Shown in pieces: positions 7,641 to 17,700 of a stretch of 40,314 nt of DNA (the first letter of the stretch is position 1; each line of letters opens with the position of its first letter). Where the stretch lies: positions 1 through 40,314 of the forward strand of contig JABHFS010000176.1 in NCBI GenBank assembly GCA_018672475.1, in the 5' to 3' direction. The stretch is from Gemmatimonadota bacterium (GTDB taxonomy: Bacteria; Latescibacterota; UBA2968; UBA8231). Made by a program: the position numbers and the translations under genes. The notes below the pieces were generated by a model that was given only the letters and a program-made list of their open reading frames with translations, ran no database searches and had not been told where the DNA came from.

Positions 7641-9122
7641 ATGCCCCGCATCCTAATCGCCGAGTGCAAACAAGAAATATCCTCCTTCAATCCCCAAATC
7701 GGCACCTACGACAACTTCACCATAAACCGCGGTCCCGAACTCACCGCCTACCACCAAGGTAAAGAAACTGAACTCGGCGGCGCACTCGACGTCTTCGCCA
7801 AAGAAGAGGATATCGAAATCTTCCCGACCTACGGTGCGCGCGCGCCCTCCGCCGGCCCCTTGGCGCAAAAAGATTTCGAACGCATCACCGCCGAGTTCCT
7901 GCACGCAGTCAAACCCCACGCCGAAGAAGCTGACGGATTCCTCTTCGTCTTGCACGGCGCCATGGGCTGCACCGAAGAGCTCGACCCCGAAGGCTATTTA
8001 CTGCAAGAGGTCCGCAAACTCACCGGCGACAACCTGCCCATCATCATCACCCAAGATCTGCACGGCATCCTCACTGCCCGCATGCTCGAACACTCCAATG
8101 GTCTAGCCATCTACCACACCTACCCGCACGTCGATTTCGCCGACACCGGCGCGCGCGCCGCCCGCCTATTGCTCAAGATACTCAACGGCGCCGAGCCGGT
8201 GGTCGCCCGCGTCAGAGTGCCGGCTCTCGTGCGCGGCGATGAGCTCATTACGGCCTCCGGCATGTACGGCCAGTCGATCCGCTATGCGCAAAGCCTCGAA
8301 GAACAACCGGGTATCCTCGCCGCCGGCATGATGATCGGTAATCCTTTCACCGACGTACCCGAGCTCTGCAGCCAAGCCATCGTCGTTGCTGACACCGACG
8401 AGGATTTGGCCCGTAGCGAAGCCCTGCAAATGGCCTCCGATTTTTGGGAACGCCGCGAACAAATGCAGCCGGTGCTCGTCAGCATCGAAGACGCCATCGC
8501 GCAAGCGCCCGACCACGACGGCCCGGTGATCTTCACCGACGCCGCCGATGCGCCTTCTTCCGGCGCCACCGGTGACAGCAACTCGCTGATACAAGCTCTA
8601 CACGAAAGAGGCTACAAAGGCAAGGTCCTTGCACCATTAGTCGACGCCGCCGCCGTATTCATGGCCTACGACGCAGGGCTCGGCGCTCGGATTTCCGTAG
8701 TCTTGGGCGGCTCACTTGACTCGCGCTTTTCCCCGCTCGACCTGGAAGTCGAAGTCATGCAGCTAGGCGACGGTGAGTACCTGTCCGAATCCTGGAACAC
8801 GCCCGAGCATGCCGGGCACACCGCCGTCCTCAAAAGTGACAATTTCACCATCATCTGCGTCAGCCGGTCGGTGCGCTTTATCGACCGCTCGGTTTTTATC
8901 GCCCACGACATCGACGCCAAGAACTACGATATCATCGTTGTCAAATCACCACATTGCCAATGGCATTTTTTTGACGAGTGGGCCGCGGCAAACTTCAATG
9001 TCGATGCCCCCGGCTCGACCAGCGCTAATCTGCAAACCCTAGGACACAGCATCTGCCAGCGCCCGATCTTTCCACTAGACGACGATGTCTCCTTTGACCC
9101 CACAGCAGAAATATACGCCTGA
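7641..9122 (+). CDS. MlrC/M81-family metalloprotein (microcystinase C-like, DUF1485)
   Basis: This 493-residue protein is typical in length for the MlrC family. It begins MPRILIAECKQEISSFNP, the family's N-terminal pattern, and holds the Zn-ligand motifs D-x-H (ITQDLHG, about residues 134-140) and H in IYHTYPHVDF, plus HGAMG. MlrC was described in microcystin breakdown, but most relatives sit in catabolic operons and hydrolyse unknown amide substrates. The ATG at 7641 is preferred over one 153 nt upstream, because only downstream sequence matches the family; the ribosome site is weak (AAACGGA). It heads a tight run with the Hyi-like, TauD-like and AcuI-like genes; the next gene starts 9 nt after its stop. 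Confidence 0.9.
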   Translation: MPRILIAECKQEISSFNPQIGTYDNFTINRGPELTAYHQGKETELGGALDVFAKEEDIEIFPTYGARAPSAGPLAQKDFERITAEFLHAVKPHAEEADGFLFVLHGAMGCTEELDPEGYLLQEVRKLTGDNLPIIITQDLHGILTARMLEHSNGLAIYHTYPHVDFADTGARAARLLLKILNGAEPVVARVRVPALVRGDELITASGMYGQSIRYAQSLEEQPGILAAGMMIGNPFTDVPELCSQAIVVADTDEDLARSEALQMASDFWERREQMQPVLVSIEDAIAQAPDHDGPVIFTDAADAPSSGATGDSNSLIQALHERGYKGKVLAPLVDAAAVFMAYDAGLGARISVVLGGSLDSRFSPLDLEVEVMQLGDGEYLSESWNTPEHAGHTAVLKSDNFTIICVSRSVRFIDRSVFIAHDIDAKNYDIIVVKSPHCQWHFFDEWAAANFNVDAPGSTSANLQTLGHSICQRPIFPLDDDVSFDPTAEIYA

Positions 9123-9131
9123 GGAGAAACC

Positions 9132-9893
9132 ATGTCCGCCATCAGACAATCCGTTTGTTTTAACCCCTTCAACCGCGACGACATCACACCGGAACAACTC
9201 ATAACCGCCGCCGCCAACATTGGCTACAAATCCGTGGAGATGGCCCCACAAGAACACTGGCCGTTGATCAAGGACCACGGGCTCGGCATCGCCATCGTCA
9301 TCGGCCACGCCTCCTTGCCCGACGGGCTCAACAAAAGAGAAAACCACGACCGTATCGAAGACGAAATTCTCGTGAATATCGATCTCGCCGTCGACAATGG
9401 CATTCCCTCCCTTATCTGTTTTTCTGGCAATGCCGAGGGCAAATCGTCAGAAGAAGGTCTCGCCAATTGCGTCGAGGGCTTGCGTCGCGTCACTGCCATT
9501 GCCGAAGAAAAGGGCATCATCCTTTCCATGGAACTGCTCAACTCGCGCGTCAACCATCCCGACTATCAATGCGACCGCACTGCATGGGGCGTGGCGCTGT
9601 GCCGGGCCGTCGGCTCGCCGAGTGTCAAACTACTCTACGACATCTACCATATGCAGATCATGGAGGGCAACCTGATCCGCAATATCACCGACAACCTAGA
9701 GTATATCAGCCACTTTCACACCGCCGGCAATCCTGGCCGCCAAGACCTCGACGACGCACAGGAGATCTACTACCCACCGATTATGAAGGCCATCGCCGCC
9801 ACCAACTACAATGGATATGTCGGCCACGAATACCGCCCCAAAGGCGATACGATCACCTCACTCAAACACGCATTTTTCGTCTGCAATGTCTGA
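9132..9893 (+). CDS. Hydroxypyruvate isomerase / sugar-phosphate isomerase-epimerase family TIM barrel
   Basis: The 253-residue xylose-isomerase-like TIM barrel resembles Hyi-type enzymes. Likely metal-binding acidic residues are seen in SMELLNSRVNH, LLYDIYHMQ and YVGHEYRPKGD, in the order expected for the fold. The family interconverts ketoses and aldoses or epimerises small sugars and hydroxypyruvate; the substrate is not determinable. GAGGAG lies 6 nt before the ATG and overlaps the stop of the MlrC gene. Its own stop overlaps the start of the TauD-like gene by 8 nt. Translational coupling and shared function with these neighbours are likely. Confidence 0.88.
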   Translation: MSAIRQSVCFNPFNRDDITPEQLITAAANIGYKSVEMAPQEHWPLIKDHGLGIAIVIGHASLPDGLNKRENHDRIEDEILVNIDLAVDNGIPSLICFSGNAEGKSSEEGLANCVEGLRRVTAIAEEKGIILSMELLNSRVNHPDYQCDRTAWGVALCRAVGSPSVKLLYDIYHMQIMEGNLIRNITDNLEYISHFHTAGNPGRQDLDDAQEIYYPPIMKAIAATNYNGYVGHEYRPKGDTITSLKHAFFVCNV

Positions 9894-10773
9894 TACGAAT
9901 AAGACCGCCAAGAGCGGAACTGCAAAAGCCGCAGATCAACGCCTCAACCGGGTTGCAGGCACAAGCAAGCTTCTCACCATCGTAGCAACCGGTGGCGCAC
10001 TTGGCGCCGAAATAAAAGACTGCGACCTCGCAAACCCGCTGACACCCGCCCAGGCCGCGCAGGTCCGACAAGCCATGCTTGATTATGGCGTGATCTTTTT
10101 TCGCGGCCAGGAACTCAGCGACGAAGACATCGTCCGCTTCACCGCCCATTTCGGCAAACCCGTGCCGCATGTGCGCAAACAGCGCGAACGAAAAATAAAA
10201 GAGATTTTCATCATCTCCAATGTCAAAGAAAACGGCGAGCCCATCGGCGAACTCGGCGACGAACTGATCCCCTTCCATTCCGATCTCTCCTATCTCGAAC
10301 GCCCCGGCACGCTCTCGGTACTTTATGCGGTCGAGATACCGGCTGAAGGCGGCCAGACGCAATGGTGTAACTGCACCGCCGCCTACGAAACCCTCGACGA
10401 TACAATAAAAAAACGACTCAACGGCCTGCGCGCTGTGCACCGCCATCACGTCAATGCACAAAATCCAACAGAGCATATCGCCCATCCCATCGTGTGCACC
10501 CACCCCGAGACCGCTCGCCGCTCGCTCTATGTCGGCCCGCACCTGACCCGCTATATCGCCGACCTCGACAAGCAAGAGAGCGACACCCTGCTCGCCGAGC
10601 TCTATGCCCATCTCGAACAACCGCGCTTCGTTTGGACGCACGAATGGCAAGTCGGCGACCTCGTACTCTTCGACAACCGCCCCACCATGCACCGCCGCCT
10701 GGCCTTCCCCTCCGATCAACGCCGTATCATGAAACGCACGCAGATCTTCAACGATGAAATTCCCGTGGAATAA
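9886..10773 (+). CDS. TauD/TfdA-family 2-oxoglutarate-dependent dioxygenase
   Basis: The protein has 295 residues when started at ATG 9886, which overlaps the end of the isomerase gene by 8 nt; no separate ribosome site is visible, so coupling is likely. Features of the family: GALGAEI near the N-terminus, metal triad H131-x-D133 (FHSDLSYLERPG) and H269 (NRPTMHRR), and arginines at about 279-284 for 2-oxoglutarate. Relatives hydroxylate taurine, 2,4-D-type ethers and other substrates to release aldehydes. An upstream ATG at 9811 would add 25 residues of isomerase-frame shadow and is rejected. Confidence 0.9.
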   Translation: MSDTNKTAKSGTAKAADQRLNRVAGTSKLLTIVATGGALGAEIKDCDLANPLTPAQAAQVRQAMLDYGVIFFRGQELSDEDIVRFTAHFGKPVPHVRKQRERKIKEIFIISNVKENGEPIGELGDELIPFHSDLSYLERPGTLSVLYAVEIPAEGGQTQWCNCTAAYETLDDTIKKRLNGLRAVHRHHVNAQNPTEHIAHPIVCTHPETARRSLYVGPHLTRYIADLDKQESDTLLAELYAHLEQPRFVWTHEWQVGDLVLFDNRPTMHRRLAFPSDQRRIMKRTQIFNDEIPVE

Positions 10774-10777
10774 TACA

Positions 10778-11764
10778 ATGTTTAAAGCACTGCTACTGGA
10801 GCAACAAGAGAAAATTATTTCGGCGACGATCACCGACCTCGACGAGAGCCGCCTACCAGAAGGCGAAGTCGAAATTGCCGTTGAATACTCTTCCCTCAAC
10901 TACAAAGACGGCCTAGTGCTCAACGGCCTCGGCGGTCTGGTCAAAAACTACCCGCACGTACCCGGTATCGACCTAGCCGGCACGGTCACGCAAAGCGACC
11001 ACCCCAACTTCCAACCCGGCGAACAAGTCCTTAGCACCGGTTGGCGCGTTGGTGAAGCCCAATGGGGCGGTTACGCGCAAAAAGCTCGCCTCCAAGCCGC
11101 TTGGCTAGTAAAACTGCCCAGCGGCCTGAGCACCCGCACCGCCATGGGCCTAGGCGCCGCCGGTCTTTCCGCCGCCATCGCCTTAGAAGCGTTAGAGGCC
11201 CACGGCCTCACCCCCGACATGGGCGAAGTCCTGATCACCGGCGCCGCCGGCGGTGTTGGCTCCTTCTCCGTCCTGCTGCTCGCCGCCCTGGGGTATACCA
11301 TCACCGCCTCGACCGGCCGTCCCGAATTGGAACCATATCTAAAAGACCTCGGTGCACAAAACATCATCCCCCGCCAGGAACTCGCCGAGCCGTCGAATAA
11401 ACCGCTTGAAAGCGCCCGTTGGGCCGCTTGCATCGACTCGGTCGGCGGTACGACCCTGGCCCGCGTCCTGAGCCAAATGGAATACGGCACCTCCGTCGCC
11501 GCCGTCGGTTTAGCCGGCGGTAACAAACTCGACACCACCGTCATCCCCTTCTTATTGCGCGGCGTCAACCTGCTTGGCATCGACTCGGTCTTCTACCCCG
11601 CCGAGCGCCGCGCCGCCGCCTGGACGCGCTTGGCCACGGAACTGCCACTCGAAAAGATTGACGCGATATGCTCAGAAGCCGGCTTACAGGAACTGCCGCG
11701 CTTGGGTAAGGAAATACTGGAGGGGAAAGTGCAGGGCCGGGTGATTATCAACCCCAATGCTTAA
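10778..11764 (+). CDS. acuI: YhdH/AcuI-family NADPH-dependent quinone oxidoreductase / acryloyl-CoA reductase
   Basis: The 328-residue medium-chain reductase is co-linear with E. coli YhdH and AcuI: FKALLLEQQE start, DESRLPEGEV, SSLNYKDGL, VPGIDLAGTV, Rossmann motif GAAGGVGSFSVLLLAALGY, and LLGIDSVFYPAERRAAAW. AcuI reduces toxic acryloyl-CoA to propionyl-CoA with NADPH, as in DMSP breakdown. The family match is strong; the substrate is inferred. The start is ATG 10778, 4 nt after the stop of the TauD gene; a start at 10754 would overlap that gene. It is the last member of the four-gene run. Confidence 0.9.
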   Translation: MFKALLLEQQEKIISATITDLDESRLPEGEVEIAVEYSSLNYKDGLVLNGLGGLVKNYPHVPGIDLAGTVTQSDHPNFQPGEQVLSTGWRVGEAQWGGYAQKARLQAAWLVKLPSGLSTRTAMGLGAAGLSAAIALEALEAHGLTPDMGEVLITGAAGGVGSFSVLLLAALGYTITASTGRPELEPYLKDLGAQNIIPRQELAEPSNKPLESARWAACIDSVGGTTLARVLSQMEYGTSVAAVGLAGGNKLDTTVIPFLLRGVNLLGIDSVFYPAERRAAAWTRLATELPLEKIDAICSEAGLQELPRLGKEILEGKVQGRVIINPNA

Positions 11765-11897
11765 GCGCAACATCACACGCCATTATTGACCAGCACTTTA
11801 TGACCAACCGCTTTTTATATACACGTTAACCGACAACTTTGCCGAGCGAGACGTCTGGGTAGAGACCATCGCTCCACCTTCTCCAAAGGAGTCCGCT

Positions 11898-12884
11898 ATG
11901 CGCTATCTCTTTGCCCTTTTCGCCCTCGTCCTAACAACCGCCTACGCCGGAGCTGATGACAAAATGCCAGGCACCGACCGCATCACCTACTTCGGTTACG
12001 AAAACTGCATCCTACTCGAAAATACCCACACCCGCGTCGTGCTCACCGAGTCAGCCGGCCGCATCCTCGAATATTCGCGCAAGGGTCCTAACGCCATCTA
12101 CCTCGACCCCATACAGGAAGGAGAGACCTTCGCCGATGGCGAACCGACCTTCGGCCCGACCGGCGGTCGCCTCGATATAGGCCCCGAGATGATCATCCCC
12201 GCCCACCCCGACCTCTGGCTCGGACAGTGGGAATCCGTCATCACCGGGCCGCGTTCCGCGCGTCTGATCAGCAAGAAAGACGAGCCTACCGGCGTGCAGC
12301 TTATCCGCGATTTCGTGCTTGACGAGCACTCCACGCACCTCAGCGTTACGCAGACCATTAAGAATATTTCCGACAGCGAAAAAAACTGGGGCCACTGGAG
12401 CCGCACTTTCGGCACCGGCGGAGGCATCGTGCTCGTGCCGCTGACCCCGGAGAGCCGCTTCCCCGACAACTACATCATGTACGGCCCCGGTCCGGTCATC
12501 AACTACCATCCCGAGGATCCTAATATCCGCGTCCGTGACAATTTCCTCGAAGTGCTGACCACGCCACTCAGGGCCAAGCTCGGTATGGACTCGCAGGCCG
12601 GATGGTTCGCCTATCTGGACAAAAATGATCTATTGTGGGTTAAGCGCTATCCGGTCTATCCCGATCGCCCCTACGGCGAATTGGCCGGTCTGACGATCTC
12701 GATCTGGTATTACCAGGACCAGATGTGCGAGTTAGAACCGATAGGGCCGAAAGAAAATATCCTGCCCGGCGGTGAGGCCTCCTTCACCGAAGACTGGTGG
12801 CTGTTGCCCTACACCTACCCCAAGGACGGCAGCGATGTCGACCTGCAAGCCATCGACGCGCTGGTCGAGCGAGAAGCGCGTTAG
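11898..12884 (+). CDS. Secreted DUF4380-like protein
   Basis: The 328-residue protein begins with a clear Sec signal peptide (MRYLFALFALVLTTAYAGA, cleavage near residue 18-20). The mature part (RITYFGYENCILLENTHTRV... GRILEYS... GPEMIIPAHPDLWLGQWE) fits DUF4380, a beta-sandwich family related in shape to aldose-1-epimerase-like sugar-binding proteins. No catalytic role can be assigned. AAAGGAG lies 7 nt before the ATG. It follows the AcuI-like gene after 133 bp, so it may have its own promoter. Function at the cell envelope is inferred from the signal peptide only. Confidence 0.75.
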   Translation: MRYLFALFALVLTTAYAGADDKMPGTDRITYFGYENCILLENTHTRVVLTESAGRILEYSRKGPNAIYLDPIQEGETFADGEPTFGPTGGRLDIGPEMIIPAHPDLWLGQWESVITGPRSARLISKKDEPTGVQLIRDFVLDEHSTHLSVTQTIKNISDSEKNWGHWSRTFGTGGGIVLVPLTPESRFPDNYIMYGPGPVINYHPEDPNIRVRDNFLEVLTTPLRAKLGMDSQAGWFAYLDKNDLLWVKRYPVYPDRPYGELAGLTISIWYYQDQMCELEPIGPKENILPGGEASFTEDWWLLPYTYPKDGSDVDLQAIDALVEREAR

Positions 12885-13042
12885 GCTGGGAATTTACGCA
12901 TACCGAATTGACTGCTGGCGAAGCCGGTCGGAGCTTCGACTTCGCCAGCAACCAATTCGCCTTCCACCACGTCATCGACCAGGCGCGGATACTGCATGAA
13001 GTCTATCGCATATTAAAACCGGGCGGCCGTTTCGGATTCTGC
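12884..13042 (+). pseudogene. Internal fragment of a SAM-dependent methyltransferase
   Basis: Directly after the DUF4380 stop, one frame reads about 53 residues of a class I methyltransferase centre: WEFTHTELTAGEAG, FDFASNQFAFHHVIDQAR, and LHEVYRILKPGGRFGFC, the post-motif-I to motif-III part of Methyltransf_11. The SAM-binding motif I upstream and the C-terminal third are missing, and the frame runs into the 3' end of the opposite-strand dehydrogenase gene. It is a piece of a broken gene with no start of its own. Confidence 0.7.
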
Positions 13043-14020
13043 TCATTGCTCCCAATCCAACAACACCCCCAGCGCCTCACCCATATTATTGTAGAGCAAG
13101 TCAAAAGCCTGCGCTGCCTCCGCAAAAGAAAAACGGTGCGTCGTCATCCGCTCGGTCTGAATAACATCCGCTTGCAAAAGCTTCATCGCCCTAAACGCCG
13201 TACCGGAGCCGATACTCTGCCCATAATAACCGCCGATAATTTTGCGCCGTTGGATCTTGCCCGAAGACAGCGGCAATGGCTCGTCCTCATACAACCCGAT
13301 CAAGTGCAACAGTCCCCCGACCGCCAACATATCCAGCCCCTGGTCGAATACGCTGATACCCGCCGGCCCACCGACCGCATAGACGACAATATCGGCCCCG
13401 GCGCCCTTTGTCAGCTTGCGTAGCGCGCTTACCGGATCTTCTTGTGCGGCGTTGACGACCACGTCCGCGCCTAATTCCTCGGCCAAAGCACAGCGACTCG
13501 CCACCGCATCGACGGCGATAATCCGCCCCTTGCCATTGTGTTTGGCCACTTGCAACATCAAGCTGCCGACCAGACCCTGGCCCAAAATAACTACCGTGTG
13601 GTTCGGCTCGATCTGCTCTATATCCACCCAGGCCACCGCGCCGGAGACCAAGGGCCAAAAGGGCGCCACGTCAAACTCGACCCCCGGCAATAAAGCCACT
13701 ACGCGCGGCTGGTCCTCGGGCGAAGAAAGCACCGCCGGGCATACGACGTACTCGGCGTGCGGCGCCAAGGCCACCACCCGGTCGCCTACACTCCAACAAT
13801 CGACCCCTTCGCCCAACGCGTCGATCACCCCCGCCAGCGAATAGCCCATGATATCCGGGCTGACCGCGTGCTCGCGCGTATAGCGCGCGCCAATCTCCGA
13901 ACCGCGGCTGATTAGGCTGCGCACCGCTTTGATGCGCACCTCACCCGGCCCCGGTTCCGGCATCGGCACTTCTTCAATCGCGATATTGAACTGGCCTTCG
14001 GGTTTTATTACACGTTTCAT
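13043..14020 (-). CDS. Zinc-type medium-chain alcohol dehydrogenase
   Basis: This 325-residue MDR-superfamily protein has an N-terminal GroES-like domain (PGPGEVRIKAVRSLISRGSEIG) and a Rossmann domain (HTVVILGQGLVGSLMLQVAK, then VDAVASRCALAEELGAD). It should oxidise or reduce an alcohol, aldehyde or sugar-like substrate with NAD(P). The catalytic-zinc cysteine at the usual N-terminal position is replaced (SLISRGSE), as in MDR members that act on larger substrates or lack zinc. The ATG at 14020 has AGGAG 8 nt upstream and is preferred over 14050. It stands alone on the minus strand between two gene remnants. Confidence 0.85.
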   Translation of the reverse strand: MKRVIKPEGQFNIAIEEVPMPEPGPGEVRIKAVRSLISRGSEIGARYTREHAVSPDIMGYSLAGVIDALGEGVDCWSVGDRVVALAPHAEYVVCPAVLSSPEDQPRVVALLPGVEFDVAPFWPLVSGAVAWVDIEQIEPNHTVVILGQGLVGSLMLQVAKHNGKGRIIAVDAVASRCALAEELGADVVVNAAQEDPVSALRKLTKGAGADIVVYAVGGPAGISVFDQGLDMLAVGGLLHLIGLYEDEPLPLSSGKIQRRKIIGGYYGQSIGSGTAFRAMKLLQADVIQTERMTTHRFSFAEAAQAFDLLYNNMGEALGVLLDWEQ

Positions 14021-14129
14021 CTGCTCTTCTCCTGAACGAATTGGCTGCATATAGTTGATTGCTTAATGTGTCGATCGCCCCATCAGTTAACAACCCATAA
14101 ACGGGACCACTGGAAAGATTCCGCTCTAA

Positions 14130-14715
14130 ATGAATTCAGCGCAATTATCGAGCGGCGAAATCGACGTTACATCTACGCTGGAGCAAGGCTCGATATTCAA
14201 ATATTCGATCGCCGCGACCTTCACCGATCAGACGTAAATATAGCCAACAGACTTTCCACATCCTGGTCGTCGAGGACCAGTGGGAACGCCGCAAACTACT
14301 GGTCTATTTATTGGAGCCTTGGGGTTTCGAGGTCCGCGAGACGCACAACGGACGCGAGGGCGTGGAAGCCTCAATCGTGGGAGCTGCCGGTTGCGACGAG
14401 TTTATCCGCAAACCTTTGCGCGAAGAATACATCGTTAAGGCCATGGCCGATCATATCGGCGTGCAATTCATCTACGAAGAAGCAACCGAAGCCCCTGCTA
14501 CGACGGCACACCGATCGCTCACTGCTGACGTGTTGGCCATCCTTGCCCGCCGCGCGGACCACCCCCGCATTGCACCAAGCTGGCCAGCGGAAATAACCGC
14601 CGAGCACGGCGAACTAGCCGCGGCCCTATCGCGCTTAGCTGACGATTTTCAATTCGACGAGATCCTGACGTTGGCAAGGGCTACGGGGACCAATAATCGA
14701 TTGATGCCCCAATAG
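14130..14715 (+). pseudogene. Decayed hybrid histidine kinase: ATPase end plus internally deleted receiver
   Basis: 14130-14237 encodes the last part of an HATPase_c domain (LSSGEIDVTSTLEQGSIFKY) and hits a stop. From about 14251, in another frame, a receiver domain begins (TFHILVVEDQWERRKLLVYL, LEPWGFEVRETHNGREGVE), jumps directly to its end (AAGCDEFIRKPLREEYIVK), and continues into the C-terminal tail common to such kinases, stopping at 14715. About 60 residues are missing from the receiver, including the phospho-acceptor Asp and the conserved Thr/Ser. The kinase core, dimerisation helix and sensor are absent upstream. It cannot work as a two-component protein. Its stop is 7 nt from the convergent stop of the giant gene C. 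Confidence 0.75.
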
Positions 14716-14722
14716 TATTTCT

Positions 14723-17700
14723 TTAACGCACCAACATCAAGCGGCGGCTCTGTAGCATCTCGCCAACCTGCAAACGATAGAGATAGGAACCCGAAGCCAC
14801 ATCGCGTCCGGCCCCATCGCGGCCATCCCACTCGACGCGGTGCATTCCGGCCGGCAAGGCACCGGCGACCACCGTGCGAACCTGCTGCCCCAACATATTG
14901 AAAATATCTAAACGCACTTCGCTCATCCTCCGTTCACCCACGCTCCCCACCGCGAAGGGTATCGTCGTGGTGGGGTTAAAGGGATTCGGAAAATTCTGCA
15001 ACAACGCGGATTGACGCGGCTGTGCACGGGTTGCGATCAACCGCTCGACTTGGCCGTCGGGCCGCAACAACTCTACCTCAAGCACATCGGTCGATCCTTC
15101 GATAATCGCCAAGATCCCCGCTGCTGCAAGCGGCTGCTCCTGGTCGAATAACGCTCCGACTATACGGGTGTTGCCCTCTTCAGGCCAGTGCTGTATCAGC
15201 ATCTGGCGACCCGCCCAAATCGTCCCTGACGTCGTAAAATCAATCGCCTCGATTCCAGTCGTCAGCAGTGAAAATCCGACGATCTGCCCTTCTTGCTGCA
15301 AATGCACTTGCCCATCGAGCAACTCTATCTTGCCGGCCGCCGGGCGCTGAGCGGCGGTCGTTGGTGCAAGCAATTGCATCCCGACCGCACCGAAATTCTG
15401 CGCCAGGAGAAAAAAGTCGTCGATATTAATACTCTCATCGCCGTTGAAATCGGCCGTTACGGCCTCGGTCCAGGACACCTGCTCGGCCGAAGTCGTGCCA
15501 AAATGCCGTACGAAGACGCCGAAGTCCGCCAGATTGATGCTATTGTCGTCGTTGGCATCACCCGCAGGCAAGCTGCCCTGGGAGATCGAATCCACCGAGA
15601 CCCAGGAAAAAGAAGTACTGGTGCGCAGCGTTGTGCCCACGGATATCGTATCGGTTAACCCCTGCAGGTGCGTCGGCGCCTTAGCCAGCACGTGATAGGT
15701 GTCTTTGGGAATCTGCACCAGGCTGAAACTGCCGTCGGCCGCCAATGTATACTGGATCCCAGACCGCAAACGATCTTCGTCGTTGAGCGGTGACTCGAGC
15801 GTATCGCCGACAATGCCCACAAAGAATAGTGAAATCTGCAAAGCTTGGTCGAGTAAAGCCCGCCCCTCTAATTGGATCTGCCCCTGCACCTGAAAGTCGC
15901 GGATGGAAACTTGCGTCGGCCGCTCTGGTATAAAGGGTAGAATCCATTCACCCGTCCGCGCTTCGACCACTGAGGAACGTCTATTACTGGCCGGTTCGTC
16001 ATCGATGGTGATAAAAGTGACCGTGTCGACGCTAGTAAGGAACCAAATCTCGCCCAACTCAACCGGCTCGACCCCAGCGTTGAGGTCCAATTGAGCCAAG
16101 GAGAGATTCATCTTGTTATTTTGCAGAGGCTGCAGACGATTTTCCAGAACGGCCGCATTGCTCAATGCAGCCTCGACCCGGAAAGGTTGTACCGCGGGCA
16201 AAGCCTCGTCGGCGTCGATCAAGGTCAGCGCACTGTCCTCATAACTCATAAAAAGCGATAGCCCGGCGATATCGTGCTCGGCTGGTGTTATAAAAGCCCG
16301 CAACTTTAACGTATCGCCGACCGAGAAACGAGACCCGTCCACGATCTGCAATTCAAAAAAGGGCGCCGGCCTGGAAGCAGCGGCGACAATCTCCGACGGA
16401 TCGGAGGCGAGCAAGGCGTTGCCGGCTACCACATAATAGTAAAAGGTGTCGGCCAGGGTCGCCGCCACGTCGACATAGCGGCGCTGCCCGGCGGCCAGGG
16501 TATCGACCGGGGCAAAGGGACCTGTGCTCGAAGTCGAGCGAAAGATCATATATTCGGTCGTCCGGCCGATCTGCTCGTCCAATGCAGGCGCCTCCCATAC
16601 GACCTCGATATTACGACCTAGGTCGCGCCCAACGTCAGCGGCGCTGACGCCGGTTGGCGGTCGGGGAGCATCGAGCCGGCGCGCGTCTTCATTAAGAAAC
16701 ACCTGCACCAGCCCTTGGCCGGCGAACAAGGCCACGATATCGTTGGCACCGTCGGCATTCAAATCGGCGACACCAACGCGGCGCACCGGCACCTGCGAGG
16801 TGAGAATATCACGCGAGACGAAACCCGTGCCGGCTTCATTTTCGAAAAAAGCTAGATGCGATCCCGTCGAGCTGGCCACGACCAGGTCGCTGAATATATC
16901 AGCCGTCAGGTCGGTAAGCGCCAAATCGACCACCGGCACCCCGACGTTAATCCGCTGGACCAATGTCAGACCGCCGGCGCCGTCATTTTGCAAGATCGCC
17001 ACATCACGACTACCGCGACTGCCGACCAGTACGTCATTGTCGCCGTCCGCGTCGTAGTCGGCCATCGATAGCGCCGCTGGATCGATACCGACGACAAAAT
17101 CTTGCCGAGTCTCGAAACCACCATTGCGGTTACCAAAGAGCACGGAGATCGTACCGGCAGTGCTATTCGCCACGACCAGGTCGGCATGTTCGTCGGGGTC
17201 GAGATGCGTCGCCAACAGCGCCGTCGGCCCGGCTTCGACATCGCAGGTGATGCGCGCATTGAAACTGCCCTCGCCATTATTGAACAGCACCGTAACCGAG
17301 GCGGCATCGCGATTGGCCACGGCGATATCGAAATCGCCGTCGGCATCGAGATCGGCCGTGAGCACATCGGCGATCTGATGTCCGATAAAGATGTCCTCAC
17401 GGCTTATATCGAAGAAACCCATGCCATCGTTCTGCAGAATAGAAATAGACCGGGCGACCGGATCGCCGACGACCAGGTCCAGCCCGTTGCCGAAAATAGC
17501 CGCCGCCGCCAGTGTCACGGGTTGGTCCCAATCGCCATAGGACGATGAGGCGCCCGGATAGACGACAGCTTCGAGGAACAGGCCGGTGCCGTCGTTGAAC
17601 AACACCCGCAACTGGCCGCTAGCCGAATCGGCGATGGCCAAGTCTAATGCGCCGTCTTGATCGAGATCGACCACCAGCATATCCGCCGGTCCAACACCCG

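Noticed and set aside
9862..10899. Minus-strand open frame of 345 codons over the TauD-like gene
   Set aside because: It is the antisense shadow of a gene with intact catalytic residues; no ribosome site and no recognisable domain.
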